Made by a program: the position numbers and the translations under genes. A DNA stretch of 64,000 nt from Pyrrhosoma nymphula (taxonomy: Eukaryota; Arthropoda; Insecta; Odonata; Coenagrionidae): positions 21,362,596 through 21,426,595 of the forward strand of contig OY754330.1 of NCBI GenBank assembly GCA_963573305.1. Direction: 5' to 3'. Shown here one piece after another: positions 1-10,177 of this stretch. Position 1 is the stretch's first letter. Each line of letters begins with the position of its first letter. The notes under the pieces were generated by a model. The model was not told the DNA's origin, searched no databases, and saw only the letters and a program-made list of their open reading frames with translations.

Positions 1-207
1 GATGAGATTAGGGGAAGGCAGGGAAGGTGGCTGGAAGCGGTAATGAGGGGCGATGGTTTGCTGAAGGCCGTGATAGAGGGAAGGATGTTGGGTAAGCGAG
101 GAAGGGGAAGAAAGAGATTAGGTTTTATTGACGGGATGAAGAAAGGTAGGACTTATGCTGAGATGAAGAAAGAAATACTAGAGTTAGATAGGGTACGGCA
201 CGCGTAG
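1..207 (+). pseudogene. 3' end of RTE-like reverse-transcriptase ORF (partial, cut by window edge)
   Basis: Frame 1 is open from the first base to a TAG at 205-207, giving 68 residues. The peptide has the arrangement typical of the extreme C-terminus of insect endonuclease/reverse-transcriptase proteins from non-LTR elements: a Trp-containing start (GRWLEAVMRGDGLL), an IEGRMLGKRGRGRKR basic block at about residues 25-40, then an amphipathic tail ending in DRVRHA. The catalytic RT domain would lie before the window, so whether the copy is complete cannot be judged. The same basic block recurs in weaker form at about 27.6 kb (+) and 42.4 kb (-). RTE or a related clade is my inference; the exact clade is not assigned. 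Confidence 0.72.
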
Positions 208-285
208 GAGTCCTTTGGATGTTCTCTGACTTTCATCATGACCTACCTCTAACCGGTAGATTACTATAATGATGATGATGATATC
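208..285 (+). mobile_element. 3' UTR and ATG-repeat tail of the RTE-like element
   Basis: After the stop codon there are about 60 bases of 3' UTR containing CTTTCATCATGACCTACC and AACCGGTAGATTACT. It ends in a run of GAT/ATG triplets at 268-282, the kind of short microsatellite tail seen at the 3' end of RTE-type elements. A diverged copy of the same UTR stretch occurs at 14,042-14,095, which supports reading this as the terminus of a repeat family. Confidence 0.65.
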
Positions 286-3200
286 AAATGGAGGCTCTCG
301 AAAAGGTGCTCATTTGCAGCAATCCTCAAGGCTTTCCTAGAAAGTCGCCTACCCAATATACGTAGAATCTTAAGGAATAAGTGGATATTTTTATTTTTCT
401 TCCTATTCAATCCAACCATTGGTTATTTTTGGGGTGTTCTAACTCATTAGATCTCGAGAAGGCTGTTTGAGTATAGAGAAAAACCTTTTGAGGGCACGTC
501 TTACCGTGCGGCATTTCGAACTTCATTTTAGTCACGAAGATCCTCGATGATCAACCAAAATTTACCTGAAACCTAATTCTGATCACTATTAACGTTTCTT
601 TTTACGTTTATGGTACTATAAGTATTTCAAGCGAAATACAAAATGTATGAATGGTAATGCGTGTAATTGAAGGGCCGAAAAATATATGGTAGAACAGCGG
701 TGCTCAAGTTTTACTCAGTTTCAATGATAGAATAAATAATGCAATGCACACATTTCTTAGTGTTCTCCCAAGGCCTTGCTAAACTGTAATTTTACTATAC
801 CAGAATATTTAATTATAATCTACTGCTGCTGATATATCTTAACGGTCCATAAATTAGATAAATTATTCTGTTTTTGACCACCAAAGATAAATGAAATCAT
901 AAGAAGTACAAAGTATTGCGCTTGTGTATTATTATCTAATTGAGCACTGGATTGATAAATGTTGCATTACAATGCTAGTTAACTCATTTGAATCATATGG
1001 TTATGAAGACTTAAACTGGATTTAATTTTACCTTCAATGCAACAATTGAAAATAATGGTATGAAATTTTGTCTGGAAGGTGTTACAACGATGTCGGAAAA
1101 TAGCTTCATTTGGTCTCATATTTAGCCTCAATTTATTTGATAAAAATGATGCCGCACCTTCAAGTATTTCAAGATATTTATATTAACTACAGTCGAAAAG
1201 GTCGTACGGTTGGTTGAAATCAAGTGAAATGATGGTATATCAATTGAAAGATGTACTTTATATAATAATCAGCATTCAAATGACTCCATGTAATAAATTA
1301 ATTTATATTGGTATCCATAGAATTCCCATGAAAGTCTTTTAAAATCAAATCAGCACCTAAATAAGTCTCACTTATTTATGTTTAGTGCCTTCGATTATCA
1401 AATTACCTTCGCGAGTAAAAGAAAAAGTAAGTGAATAAAAGATGTGAATAGAAGACGGCGAAAAATAAGAGGCCATCTTAGAATATTCCATTCCCAAAAA
1501 AATGCCCCCTTTCGCAACGTTTTCCCTATTTCACTTGCTAGCACCGCTGGATCCTATGCGGACTATGGAAGTCTTTGCAACGGCGAGGGTGAGCATTCCC
1601 ATGCTCATTTGGCGCCACTACGGTAATGAACTTTTACGGCACACTCCGCAATATAAGGACCATCTTTAGTCTGGAGACTCATTCATTGCCCTCGTGCGGA
1701 GTGCAAGAGCTTCGGCTTTCCCTCACGCGCTCCGACGCCACCCGCTGGCACGCAATACTATAGTCGCAAAGCTTTCATTTTATTTTTGGCACGCGAATGG
1801 AAAACGATTTGTCACCACTGGCGGTCTCCCAAACTTTCGCATGGTAGACTTAAGCATTTTTTTCGTCTGTTCCCTCCGTACTTCGTCCCACCATTTCTCA
1901 ATACTTGCTCCCTCTCCCTACTTCATCATCTGACCGTGTCCCGCCATCCTGCCTCTCTTTTGCCCTTGTATCTAGTCTATTTCATTAATCCGTGGAATGA
2001 ATGCCTCAGTAATGCTGTACGTAGTGAACAAAATGTATTGATTGAATCCAGTTCAATTTTACTCGGAAATAAAAAAGGAGTGTCGTTCAAACCTGAAACA
2101 CTTTCGCTAAATACTCGTACTGCTCAATGCCAATTTGGAATTTATTTCCATTTTAGCTCTTTTCGAGAAATCCATTAGGTCACATACCACCAAATGCTGT
2201 TACCTTAGACTTTACGAAAACTATCGTTCTTAAAGTGAGTGTAATATAATCATATAAGTAGGAGCAACCACATTACTTTTTGGCATTCACATGCAAAACT
2301 CATAAAAGTGGGCAATGTAAAAACACTATTCAATTTGCCATTTTTATTTCATTTTCTTCCTATCCCTTTTTCTTTCGATGACACCGGAACCCAGTACAAC
2401 TCCAATATACATATAATCCACGCCAGAACTTCCACCCACCTTCCCCCAAACCCCCTTCAGCTCCTTGAAAAGAAAGAAAATTCTTCTCCAACCTTTGCCC
2501 CCAGATGCGGATGGTAGTGGTGCTTTCGTCGGTTGCCATGGTTACCAGACGAGCATACTGCGGCAGAAGGAGACTGGGGAGAGGCTGGCCGCCGAAATAA
2601 AAGTTGAAAAATGATAACAATAAAAAATAAATCCTCTTCGTTGCCACACGGATGCGTGAAATATGGCTTCAGAGGGGTAGTAATTTCCAAAATTAAAAAT
2701 CGGCCCGAAGCCCTTCCCTCACCTCTCCCTGGGGATGGCTTATCCGAACCCACCCGAAAGTTCGATGCTCGAAAATTATGGCATTGCGACGCTAAAAAAA
2801 ATATTAACATGATTAAATTCACAGCCACCGCTCAGGACATGATTACGAGATAGATATTCTCAACCACTTGGCACGACTCACGATCTTTTGACTCCATCAT
2901 TTGCTTTATCTTCCCTCACAGTAAACTAATCAATTTGTCGTAACGACCGCAGTGCACGAACACATTATTAAATTATCGGAAAAGTCAATGCCGCTATGTT
3001 AAGATCGATTGTTGATAACATCTATCCTTCGGTTTGAAGGTCCCAAAGCGTTGGAACAGATTTATGATCAACACTTTCTGGTAATGGCACTTCCTCACCA
3101 ATGCATCCATTTGAAATGCTATGCAAAGTCAATCAGATAAAATAAATTGAAAAAAAATTACATTTCGTTAATTTTTATATGTCAACGGTACCTCCAATAC

Positions 3201-4080
3201 GGAGTAAAAATCAAGAATATCATCGGAATAAGTTGTACTTCTAAAGTGTGCTGAACATATTACTTGCTCATTTAATGCATACGGAATCCTGCACGGAAGG
3301 AAACATTAAAAAATATAGCCTTCAGCTAATCAAGTTCATAAGTAGGTATCTTTGATTGTATTAATGTAGAAACAACATTAGCAGCCAGTGATCATATACA
3401 TTTATACTAATACTAACTAAAATATAACCATAAAAGTAACTTCAAAGAAGCAGAGTCATGATAAATTTGATGTATATGAAGAAGCATTCTTGTGTATATT
3501 AATTTCTATCAATAAACTGATGCCACATCAGCGTTCTCAAGGTCACTGACAAGGTCTTTCCTTGTTTACTTTGCGCGGGATACAAGACGTTTGTCCGGGA
3601 TAACTATCTCGTTCCACGCAACGTGAAAACCTAATCCCCACGCAATCATAACGTAAGCCCCGTCTACGATATCCTTCGCTGGTAAAACCCCTAACGCTTG
3701 ATATGTCTTTTTATTATGTGCTTCCATCCGCAGTTTTCATCATGCGTCCTTCAAACTTGGGATTAAATAAAGAAAACGAGTCTTAAGCCTCAATTTCGAC
3801 CCAAAATACCCGTAACACCATTGTGTCGCTTCATGTAAATTACCCCCCGAACCTCCCAGACTCAGAGCTCGATTCAAAAGTGCGGAAAGCAAGCAAGCGT
3901 GATCGTCGAAAAGGGGATGTCTCCGCCTCTAACCGCGGGATATTTTTTCCACCGAGAAATTCGCATTCATCCCTTATCTATCTTACCCATGAAATCCTCC
4001 AAATCATCCCTCTGAAAACTCTTCCATCCAACTTCATCCATCGCCCCTCACCTCCAATGACGCTAACCGCCCCTATTACA
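286..4080. other. AT-rich DNA with no recognisable gene
   Basis: Only short open frames occur here and none has a recognisable motif or family signature. Somewhat GC-richer, pyrimidine-biased patches lie at about 1,440-1,980 and 3,540-4,080. No repeat, RNA gene or splice-consistent exon could be supported. Confidence 0.5.
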
Positions 4081-4289
4081 TCGTCCTAAAACTCCATCTC
4101 TCTCTCTCCGGACTACTATTAGGCCCAAAAAACTATTCCCATTCACGGGGACGGCCACCCTCTACTCGGATGAACTCTCCCCGGGCCCATAATCCATTTC
4201 TTGTATAAAAAAGGGAAGACTTGAAGCCTCTTCCTCCCCCGACCTTCAGAATGGTAAAAAAATATATAAGAAAATCCTTCTCTTCTTCG

Positions 4290-5110
4290 CAGGAGGTATC
4301 CCGGTGGCGTGGACCGAGTCTGTGAGGGTCTCGAGACTTGTGCAGGGGTGTGCGTGAGGGGAGGGAGGGGAATAGAGAATGGCAAAGAAAAGGGTTCCAG
4401 GGTGGAAAAAAGGGATAAAGAAAAATTCCCCATTCCTGCTGGCGGTTAAAACGAGACGGATGGAGCGATATGCGGGGGAGGAGAGGAAAGGTGGGAAGCG
4501 GGCGAGGAGGTGGAAGGAAGGGACGCAGGGATATAGCAAACCCTGAAACCCCTTGAGTGAAAGCAGAAGGAAAGAAAATGGAAAGAAAGAGAAAAGGAGT
4601 CAATCGATTGATAGATTGTGGGACGGTCGCGCAGGAGAGGTAAAAAAAGGAACTGGGACGAGATAGGGGAGTAGACTGGCGAGGCAGAGGTAAGAGATTT
4701 TAAAGGAAGGGACAAAAAAATGAAGAAAGGAGACCAGCATAAAAGAGTTATCAAGGAATGAAAAAAAGGAAAAGATTTACACAAGAGAAAAAGAGACAGG
4801 GACAGACAGCGGTAAGGAAGAACGAATCGTGAAGAGAAGAAATAAATTCGAGACGGTTTGGTTCGAGGGAGAGGGGATTTAGTTTTGAGAGAGAGATGAG
4901 TGAACGCCGCCCACATCACTCCCCCCTCCCGCCCCCCCGCCGGTGAAGAGAGGGAGAGACGAAAATGCGAAACAAATTAACCTGGCCGTCAGCGCTGCTT
5001 ACGCAGGAAATGATTCGGGGAAGAGAGAGAGAGAAAGAGTAAGTGAGTGCTCTGGAGGAAAAATACGCTTTGCGTAATCCTGAATACGATTCCGTCAATG
5101 GTTAATGAAA
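4290..5110. repeat. Purine-rich, strand-asymmetric low-complexity tract
   Basis: The + strand is strongly biased to A and G for about 800 bases, with GGGAGGG, AAAGGAA and GAGAGAGAGA runs. The pyrimidine-rich complement gives long Ser/Pro/Leu/Phe-rich open frames that are composition artefacts. Similar tracts recur at 15.1, 51.6, 59.7 and 62.4 kb. Confidence 0.6.
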
Positions 5111-5799
5111 GGGAAAGCTGGGGATTTTGTTTCCGAGCTTTCGGTGAATTGGGGAAAGAAAATCACATCAAACGTTGACGAAGAAAAACGACACATGAAA
5201 GGGAAGTCATCCTTTCACTTAAATATAAAGTGAACAATTTTACTACGCCTGGACTGTTATTTCAGTGATTCGTTGATATTTGTGTACCCATAATTGTCGG
5301 TATCATAGCGCATACAACAAACTGTAAATGATATCACTCCCAGAATGGGTAGATTAAAAGAAGAGGGGATAACATTAATTTTCAATTACAAACAATAATT
5401 TACCAACCGCTTCATAACATCATAGTAATAGATAAAGTCATCCTAACAAGGGTGTAACATTTTCGTTCTCAACATTTATTTGTCAATGCTAAGCAACAAT
5501 TCACAACAGAACTAACTACAATTGGGAGTGGTACCAAAGATAGAGTAGTGGTTATGACTCAGCAAGGTGGTCTGTAACGATTAAATGAATAACAAAAATT
5601 AATTTATCAAATGAAAAAAATTTTTTAATGAACTGTCGTTTTTCATCGAGAAAGCTTATCATATCAGCAAATATTTTATCAAGCATTAGACAGGGCACGG
5701 CACGTGTGTCTTTTTTTCACATTTGAAAGTTTATTTATTTTTGAGGGAAAATACAATTTTGCTTACCCCTCTTCATTGACCTTTTTGAAGGTTTTCATT

Positions 5800-6200
5800 T
5801 TACACACATAAAAGTTGTAGAATTTACATTGAATACGGTTTTGTATAGGTTTTTTTTACACACGTTTCATATTTCAAAATGATCACAATTAGGAATTCGG
5901 AAATGAGTTATGGCACCTTTTTACATTTAGAAATCCCATGACTAGGTTAAAATTGTTCGCATTATTACAATTATCTTTCATTTCATATTTGCAATGTAGT
6001 TTTAAAATTTATCATACATTATAGGTTTTTTTACGCGTTTCGTAAATCAAAAGTATCACAATTTAGAAATTGTAAATAAGTTACAGCAACTCATTATCTT
6101 ATAAATAAGTTATTGTTTGTATTACTACAGTTATCTACCATTTTCATATTTGCAGATACTTTTAAAAGTTTCAGTATTTTCATAAATTCACATTTACAAA
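5800..6200 (-). repeat. Imperfect direct duplication (period about 160-180 bp), probably in the 3' UTR of the R1-like element
   Basis: Two stretches repeat in order: TTTTTTTACACACGTTTCA at about 5,850 and TTTTTTTACGCGTTTCGTAA at about 6,026, each followed by ATCACAATT-AGAAATT-GTAA-like sequence. Then ATTACAATTATCTTTCATTT at about 5,964 matches ACTACAGTTATCTACCATTT at about 6,125, each followed by TCATATTTGCA. The block starts right after the C-terminal coding end of the outer retroelement, so it is probably its 3' UTR. The true 3' end of that element is not resolved. Confidence 0.5.
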
Positions 6201-6245
6201 GACAAAGACGTGGGCTTGATGCCACACATTGGCCATTGCGTTTAC

Positions 6246-6826
6246 TCAATGCAGAATTTGGGTGAGTTTTCCTAATTTCCTAGGTTTGCATTTCATGAGG
6301 CAGAACGTTATTAGATCTCTGTTGGTTAGCTGGCTGGTGTCTTCCATCTCCAAAGAAAATCTAATTCGCGATGTTTCGAACCAAGGACAATTTTCAATTC
6401 TATGTTTTATTGTGTCTTCTTCATCGCAGATGGTACACTTCCCGTCTTCGCTTTTGCCAATATTCTTTAGGTAATTTAAGCATTCCCCATGTCCTGAGAG
6501 TGCTTGGACCGTACTTTGGGTGTGTGTTATATCTATTTTCTTTCTGTCATAGATCGTTGGAAAAATATCCCGGGTGTGTAGGCCTTTTTCTGAGTTGCTC
6601 CATTCCAAGTTCCATTTTTCTTCTGTTATCTCTCTTAATCTCCGCTTTAGTTGACTTATTCGCGGGTATTCGTCGTTTAATAGCCTTATTCCCAAGTAAA
6701 TTGTTTGGTTCTCCTTTTTTAATTCATCTCTCGCCTTCTTCTCCCAAACAATGTATTTCAGCGGTGGCTCCATTGCTATTGCATTGTACCAATTGTACCA
6801 ATGCATCTGTACTTGTTGTATAGTAG
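6246..6826 (-). pseudogene. Outer element ORF2, C-terminal region with CCHC motif
   Basis: This is the 3' coding remnant of the outer R1-like element, open for 186 codons from an internal ATG at 6,806. A few in-frame residues precede it (RTATIQQVQ), with a TGA just upstream. It contains PPLKYIVWEKKARDE, similar to the post-RT region of R1-like ORF2, and near the end a Cys-X2-Cys-X7-His-X4-Cys motif (CTICDEEDTIKHRIENC) of the sort found at the C-terminus of R1/I-group proteins. About 30 residues normally lying between the YG..VW motif and this block seem absent. They were either lost when the CR1-like element inserted or have decayed beyond recognition. The local repeat ATTGGTACA ATTGGTACA at about 6,788-6,805 suggests slippage. 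Confidence 0.75.
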
Positions 6827-6855
6827 CAGTGCGTCACAGGTACCTAACAGGCAGG

Positions 6856-6880
6856 ATAATAATAATAATAATAATAATAT
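6856..6880 (-). repeat. (ATT)n 3' tail of the CR1-like element
   Basis: Eight or so ATT units on the - strand follow the AGAGCAAATAAAT 3' UTR end. Short microsatellite tails rather than poly(A) are normal for CR1/L2-type elements. This tail marks the left junction with the outer element, which resumes at GCCTGTTAGGTACC. Confidence 0.8.
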
Positions 6881-6891
6881 TTATTTGCTCT

Positions 6892-6904
6892 GGGTACAAT
6901 ACCC
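6892..6904 (-). promoter_or_regulatory. 3'-terminal hairpin GGGTA-TTG-TACCC of the CR1-like element
   Basis: A perfect 5-bp stem with a 3-nt loop lies 11 nt from the ATT tail. Short conserved hairpins next to the tail are known in CR1/L2-type elements and are thought to be the site the reverse transcriptase recognises. That role here is inferred from position. Confidence 0.55.
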
Positions 6905-7318
6905 CTAAGAGCACCAATTTTACAATGGTGGTGAGCTTAAGGTACTTAACCTGCTATTGAACATATGTAAATATATACATTACATGCCAGTTTTATATCT
7001 CTAATCACAGAAAAGACATACAATCAAAAATGCATCATATAAAATAAAATAAACCTAAACGAAGAATACAGTTAAGAAAAAAGTGACATAATCCTTTTAG
7101 TGTAAACATAAGCAAAAACAGAATCTGAACTGGATAACTGAAGAATAATTTTTTAACACATTTCTAAATCAGAATTTACAATCAAAGAAATTTTAGTGAA
7201 TAATAAACCAATAATAAAACAGTAAAGAAAGTCGTTGCAGCTTCTTTTTGGTATAAAATCAAACGAAAAACTAATACTAAGCAACAGTTTCACAAGTTCA
7301 TTTTTGGTGTAGAATGAA

Positions 7319-10171
7319 TCACAGAATTATGTTTTTTTGTTGAAGGTAAGAATAAAGTTTTGTCTTGAATGTCTGTGTGTTTAAAATATTCTTTAGATGA
7401 ATGGGGAGGAAATTCCATAATTTTGTAGATTTGACCAGGAAAGAGTGATGATATTTTGTGGTTCTATGGGCGGGGCAATAAAGGTCAGATTGTGCACTTC
7501 TTGTATTTATAGTTCGGGACTGTGGTTGGTGTATAAACATGTCTATTAAGTATTTTGGTTCTGAAGCGGAGAATAAGGAGAACAGAAAGACACTGAGCGA
7601 ATAATTACGTCTGTCTTTGACTGTTAACCAAGACAGTTTTTCCCTATAAGAGGACACATGTTCATCGTAGCGAAGGTTAAAAATGAATCTAATACAAGAG
7701 TTTTGGGTTCTCTGAAGTTTGTCATTAAGTTCTTCTGAAAGATCACCAAATACCAAGGAACAATAGTCTAAATGGGGAAATGCTAATGCAATAACTAATT
7801 TCGTCCTAATGTGAGTCGGTAAGACATGTTTCTGGGTTTTAAGCTGATACAGAGTACTGTTTACGCGGTTGGAAATTTGGTTCACTTGATCATGCCAGGT
7901 GAGATTGTTATTCATAAGAATTCCCAGATTTCTGACTACGTTAGAGTAGTGAAGCGTGACATTATCAATCTCTAAGCGCGGTATGGTATCGTAGTTAATT
8001 TTATTGGTAAACTTAGAGCTCCCAATAATTATTGCTTTAGATTTGGTGTTATTCAGGATTAGTTGGTTGTCTTTGACCCATGAGGAGACAGCATCACATT
8101 GGACTTTAGCTATTCCATCGTGAAGATCATGCAGGTGACAGTGAAAGTAAATTTGCAGGTCGTCGGCATATAGCATATAACGACAATGTTTTAATGTTTT
8201 TGGGAGGTCCAAAACGTAAATTGCAAACAAAAGTGGGCCGAGAACAGACCCCTGAGGAACACCATGCTTAACTGGCAACCATGAGGACAGGTTTCCAATG
8301 GAGTCCTTGACTGCCTGTTTACGGTCTGTGAGATAAGAATAAAACCAGTTCAAAACGGAGGCAGAGAAGTTCAAACGCTTAAATTTATCGAGGAGATTGG
8401 CGTGATTAACTCGGTCGAAAGCTTTGCTTAAATCAAAAAGAACCAAAATGGTCACCATTTTTCTATCGATAGCCAGGCGAATGTCGTCAGTTATTTTCAG
8501 GAGGGCAGATTGAGTGCTAAAGTTCTTTCGAAAACCAGACTGGTAAGGGTCTAGTTTGTTATTTTCAATTAGGAAGTCACTGACTTGCTGGTGAACAAGT
8601 TTTTCGAGAACTTTAGATAAGGTGCAGAGTAGAGAAATGGGGCGATAATCAGATGGTGAAGAGGGATTTCTCGATTTTTTAATTGGTAATACTATTGCTG
8701 ACTTCCACATTGATGGATAAACAGATGTGGATAAGGAGTGATTAAAAATTTCAAGGATGGCGGGGACCAAGACGTCACCAGCCTTATTTATGAAGTCGAT
8801 TGATATTTCGTCGATACCCAAGGATTGTGACTTGCAGCGACGTAGGGTTTTCGTAAGAAGATCGGGAGTGATATGCTTAAAGTAGAAGTTGTTATCATTG
8901 TATGGGACTAAAAGTTCAATGTTAGTAATACGATGCGTTGATCCACTCTGATCACCCTTGGTGAGACTTGTAAAATATTCATTGAACTGGTTCAATGAAA
9001 AATCATTGATAACTAGGCCTTCCTTCTGCCGCAGTAAACCAAGTTGCCGTAGTTGTCGCCAGACTGTATTAGAGTGCATGGGTTTAATGAATAAATTGGA
9101 GTAGAATTGGCGCTTGGTTCCATTGATGAGAGACTTAACTTTATTCCTATATGTTTTAAATTTACTGTGAACCAGGGGATCTCTTGTACGAATGTAAGCA
9201 CGTCTGAGTTGGTTCCTCTCCTTGATAAGGTCTTTTATTTCCTCTGTAATCCAAGGGGTGGGAGGCCGTTTACGGTAGCAGATACGTTTTGGCGCCTGCA
9301 TATTTACACAATATAGTAGGTTGGAGCTTAATGCCTCCACTTTCAGGTCAATATGACTGGCAGAGAAAATCTCAGCCCAGTCTTGAGCAAGGAGATTGTT
9401 CTGATATAGCACTATGTCAAAATTACTTAGATTGCGTGAGACATATGACCTTGAGAGAAAACGCTGGGTGGAGAACTTGTACTTAATACAGATGAGGTCG
9501 TGGGCAGACAAGAACGGAACAGGATATTGAGAAAAATTGACGACCTTTTCACAATCGTCAACTATGCACAGGTCTAAGAAAGTATGACTGGATATGGTGT
9601 GGTGAGTAGGTTCAAAAGGGACTAAATGTAGGTTATTACTAAAAATGAAGTTTTTTAGGTAAGAGGTATCGTAGTTGTTTCGGAGCACATCAATGTTAAA
9701 GTCACCTAGAATGACAAGATTATTGTAGGTTGGATAATATCTAAGTAAAGCACATTCAAAATCACTAAATAAACAGCATTTGGGTGGACGGTAGATAATA
9801 CATAATAATAAATTCGATGAATTGAAGCCTGTTACTTCAGCAATGATAAATTCGGGCTTTGATGAGTAAGGTGAGGGTGAAGAATACAATACTCTGCCTT
9901 TCAAGCTTTGATGGATATAAACTCCAACACCACCACCAATCTTCTCACTTCTATCCAACCTAAATAATTCATATTCTGGCAGGCGCACCATCGCATCGGG
10001 TATGGAAGGCTTTAACCAGGTTTCAGACAAGCATATTATGTCATACACATTGGTCGAGAAGTGAATCAAAAATTCATCAAAATGGCTGAGGAGAGATTGA
10101 CAATTAACATGGCAGATGTTGACACACTTAAAATTAGCGTTGTTATTAACATTCAGTGGTATTGTACCCAT
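7319..10171 (-). CDS. CR1-like ORF2: APE endonuclease and reverse transcriptase, 950 aa
   Basis: This is a complete ORF starting at ATG 10,171, 6 nt after the ORF1 stop. Residues about 15-235 form an APE-type endonuclease. Visible signature residues are Asn23 (HVNCQS), Glu50 (LSETW), the IYRPPK block at 126-131, Asp157 and Asn159 (GDFNID), Asp200, and the SAHD form of the SDH motif with His224. The reverse transcriptase follows, with DYRPISLL, FDLSKAFDRVNH, GVPQGSVLGPLLF and the catalytic YADD at residues 668-671. The C-terminal region ends in the KLWNFLP...FKTKLYSYL pattern typical of CR1/L2/Kiri proteins. The length is normal for the family and no inactivating change is seen. The protein nicks the target and reverse-transcribes its own RNA there. 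Clade naming within the CR1 group is tentative. Confidence 0.95.
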   Translation of the reverse strand: MGTIPLNVNNNANFKCVNICHVNCQSLLSHFDEFLIHFSTNVYDIICLSETWLKPSIPDAMVRLPEYELFRLDRSEKIGGGVGVYIHQSLKGRVLYSSPSPYSSKPEFIIAEVTGFNSSNLLLCIIYRPPKCCLFSDFECALLRYYPTYNNLVILGDFNIDVLRNNYDTSYLKNFIFSNNLHLVPFEPTHHTISSHTFLDLCIVDDCEKVVNFSQYPVPFLSAHDLICIKYKFSTQRFLSRSYVSRNLSNFDIVLYQNNLLAQDWAEIFSASHIDLKVEALSSNLLYCVNMQAPKRICYRKRPPTPWITEEIKDLIKERNQLRRAYIRTRDPLVHSKFKTYRNKVKSLINGTKRQFYSNLFIKPMHSNTVWRQLRQLGLLRQKEGLVINDFSLNQFNEYFTSLTKGDQSGSTHRITNIELLVPYNDNNFYFKHITPDLLTKTLRRCKSQSLGIDEISIDFINKAGDVLVPAILEIFNHSLSTSVYPSMWKSAIVLPIKKSRNPSSPSDYRPISLLCTLSKVLEKLVHQQVSDFLIENNKLDPYQSGFRKNFSTQSALLKITDDIRLAIDRKMVTILVLFDLSKAFDRVNHANLLDKFKRLNFSASVLNWFYSYLTDRKQAVKDSIGNLSSWLPVKHGVPQGSVLGPLLFAIYVLDLPKTLKHCRYMLYADDLQIYFHCHLHDLHDGIAKVQCDAVSSWVKDNQLILNNTKSKAIIIGSSKFTNKINYDTIPRLEIDNVTLHYSNVVRNLGILMNNNLTWHDQVNQISNRVNSTLYQLKTQKHVLPTHIRTKLVIALAFPHLDYCSLVFGDLSEELNDKLQRTQNSCIRFIFNLRYDEHVSSYREKLSWLTVKDRRNYSLSVFLFSLFSASEPKYLIDMFIHQPQSRTINTRSAQSDLYCPAHRTTKYHHSFLVKSTKLWNFLPIHLKNILNTQTFKTKLYSYLQQKNIIL

Positions 10172-10177
10172 TTCATG

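Noticed and set aside
4133..4919. Overlapping 96-157-codon frames on the - strand
   Set aside because: Explained by the purine-rich + strand; no recognisable protein.
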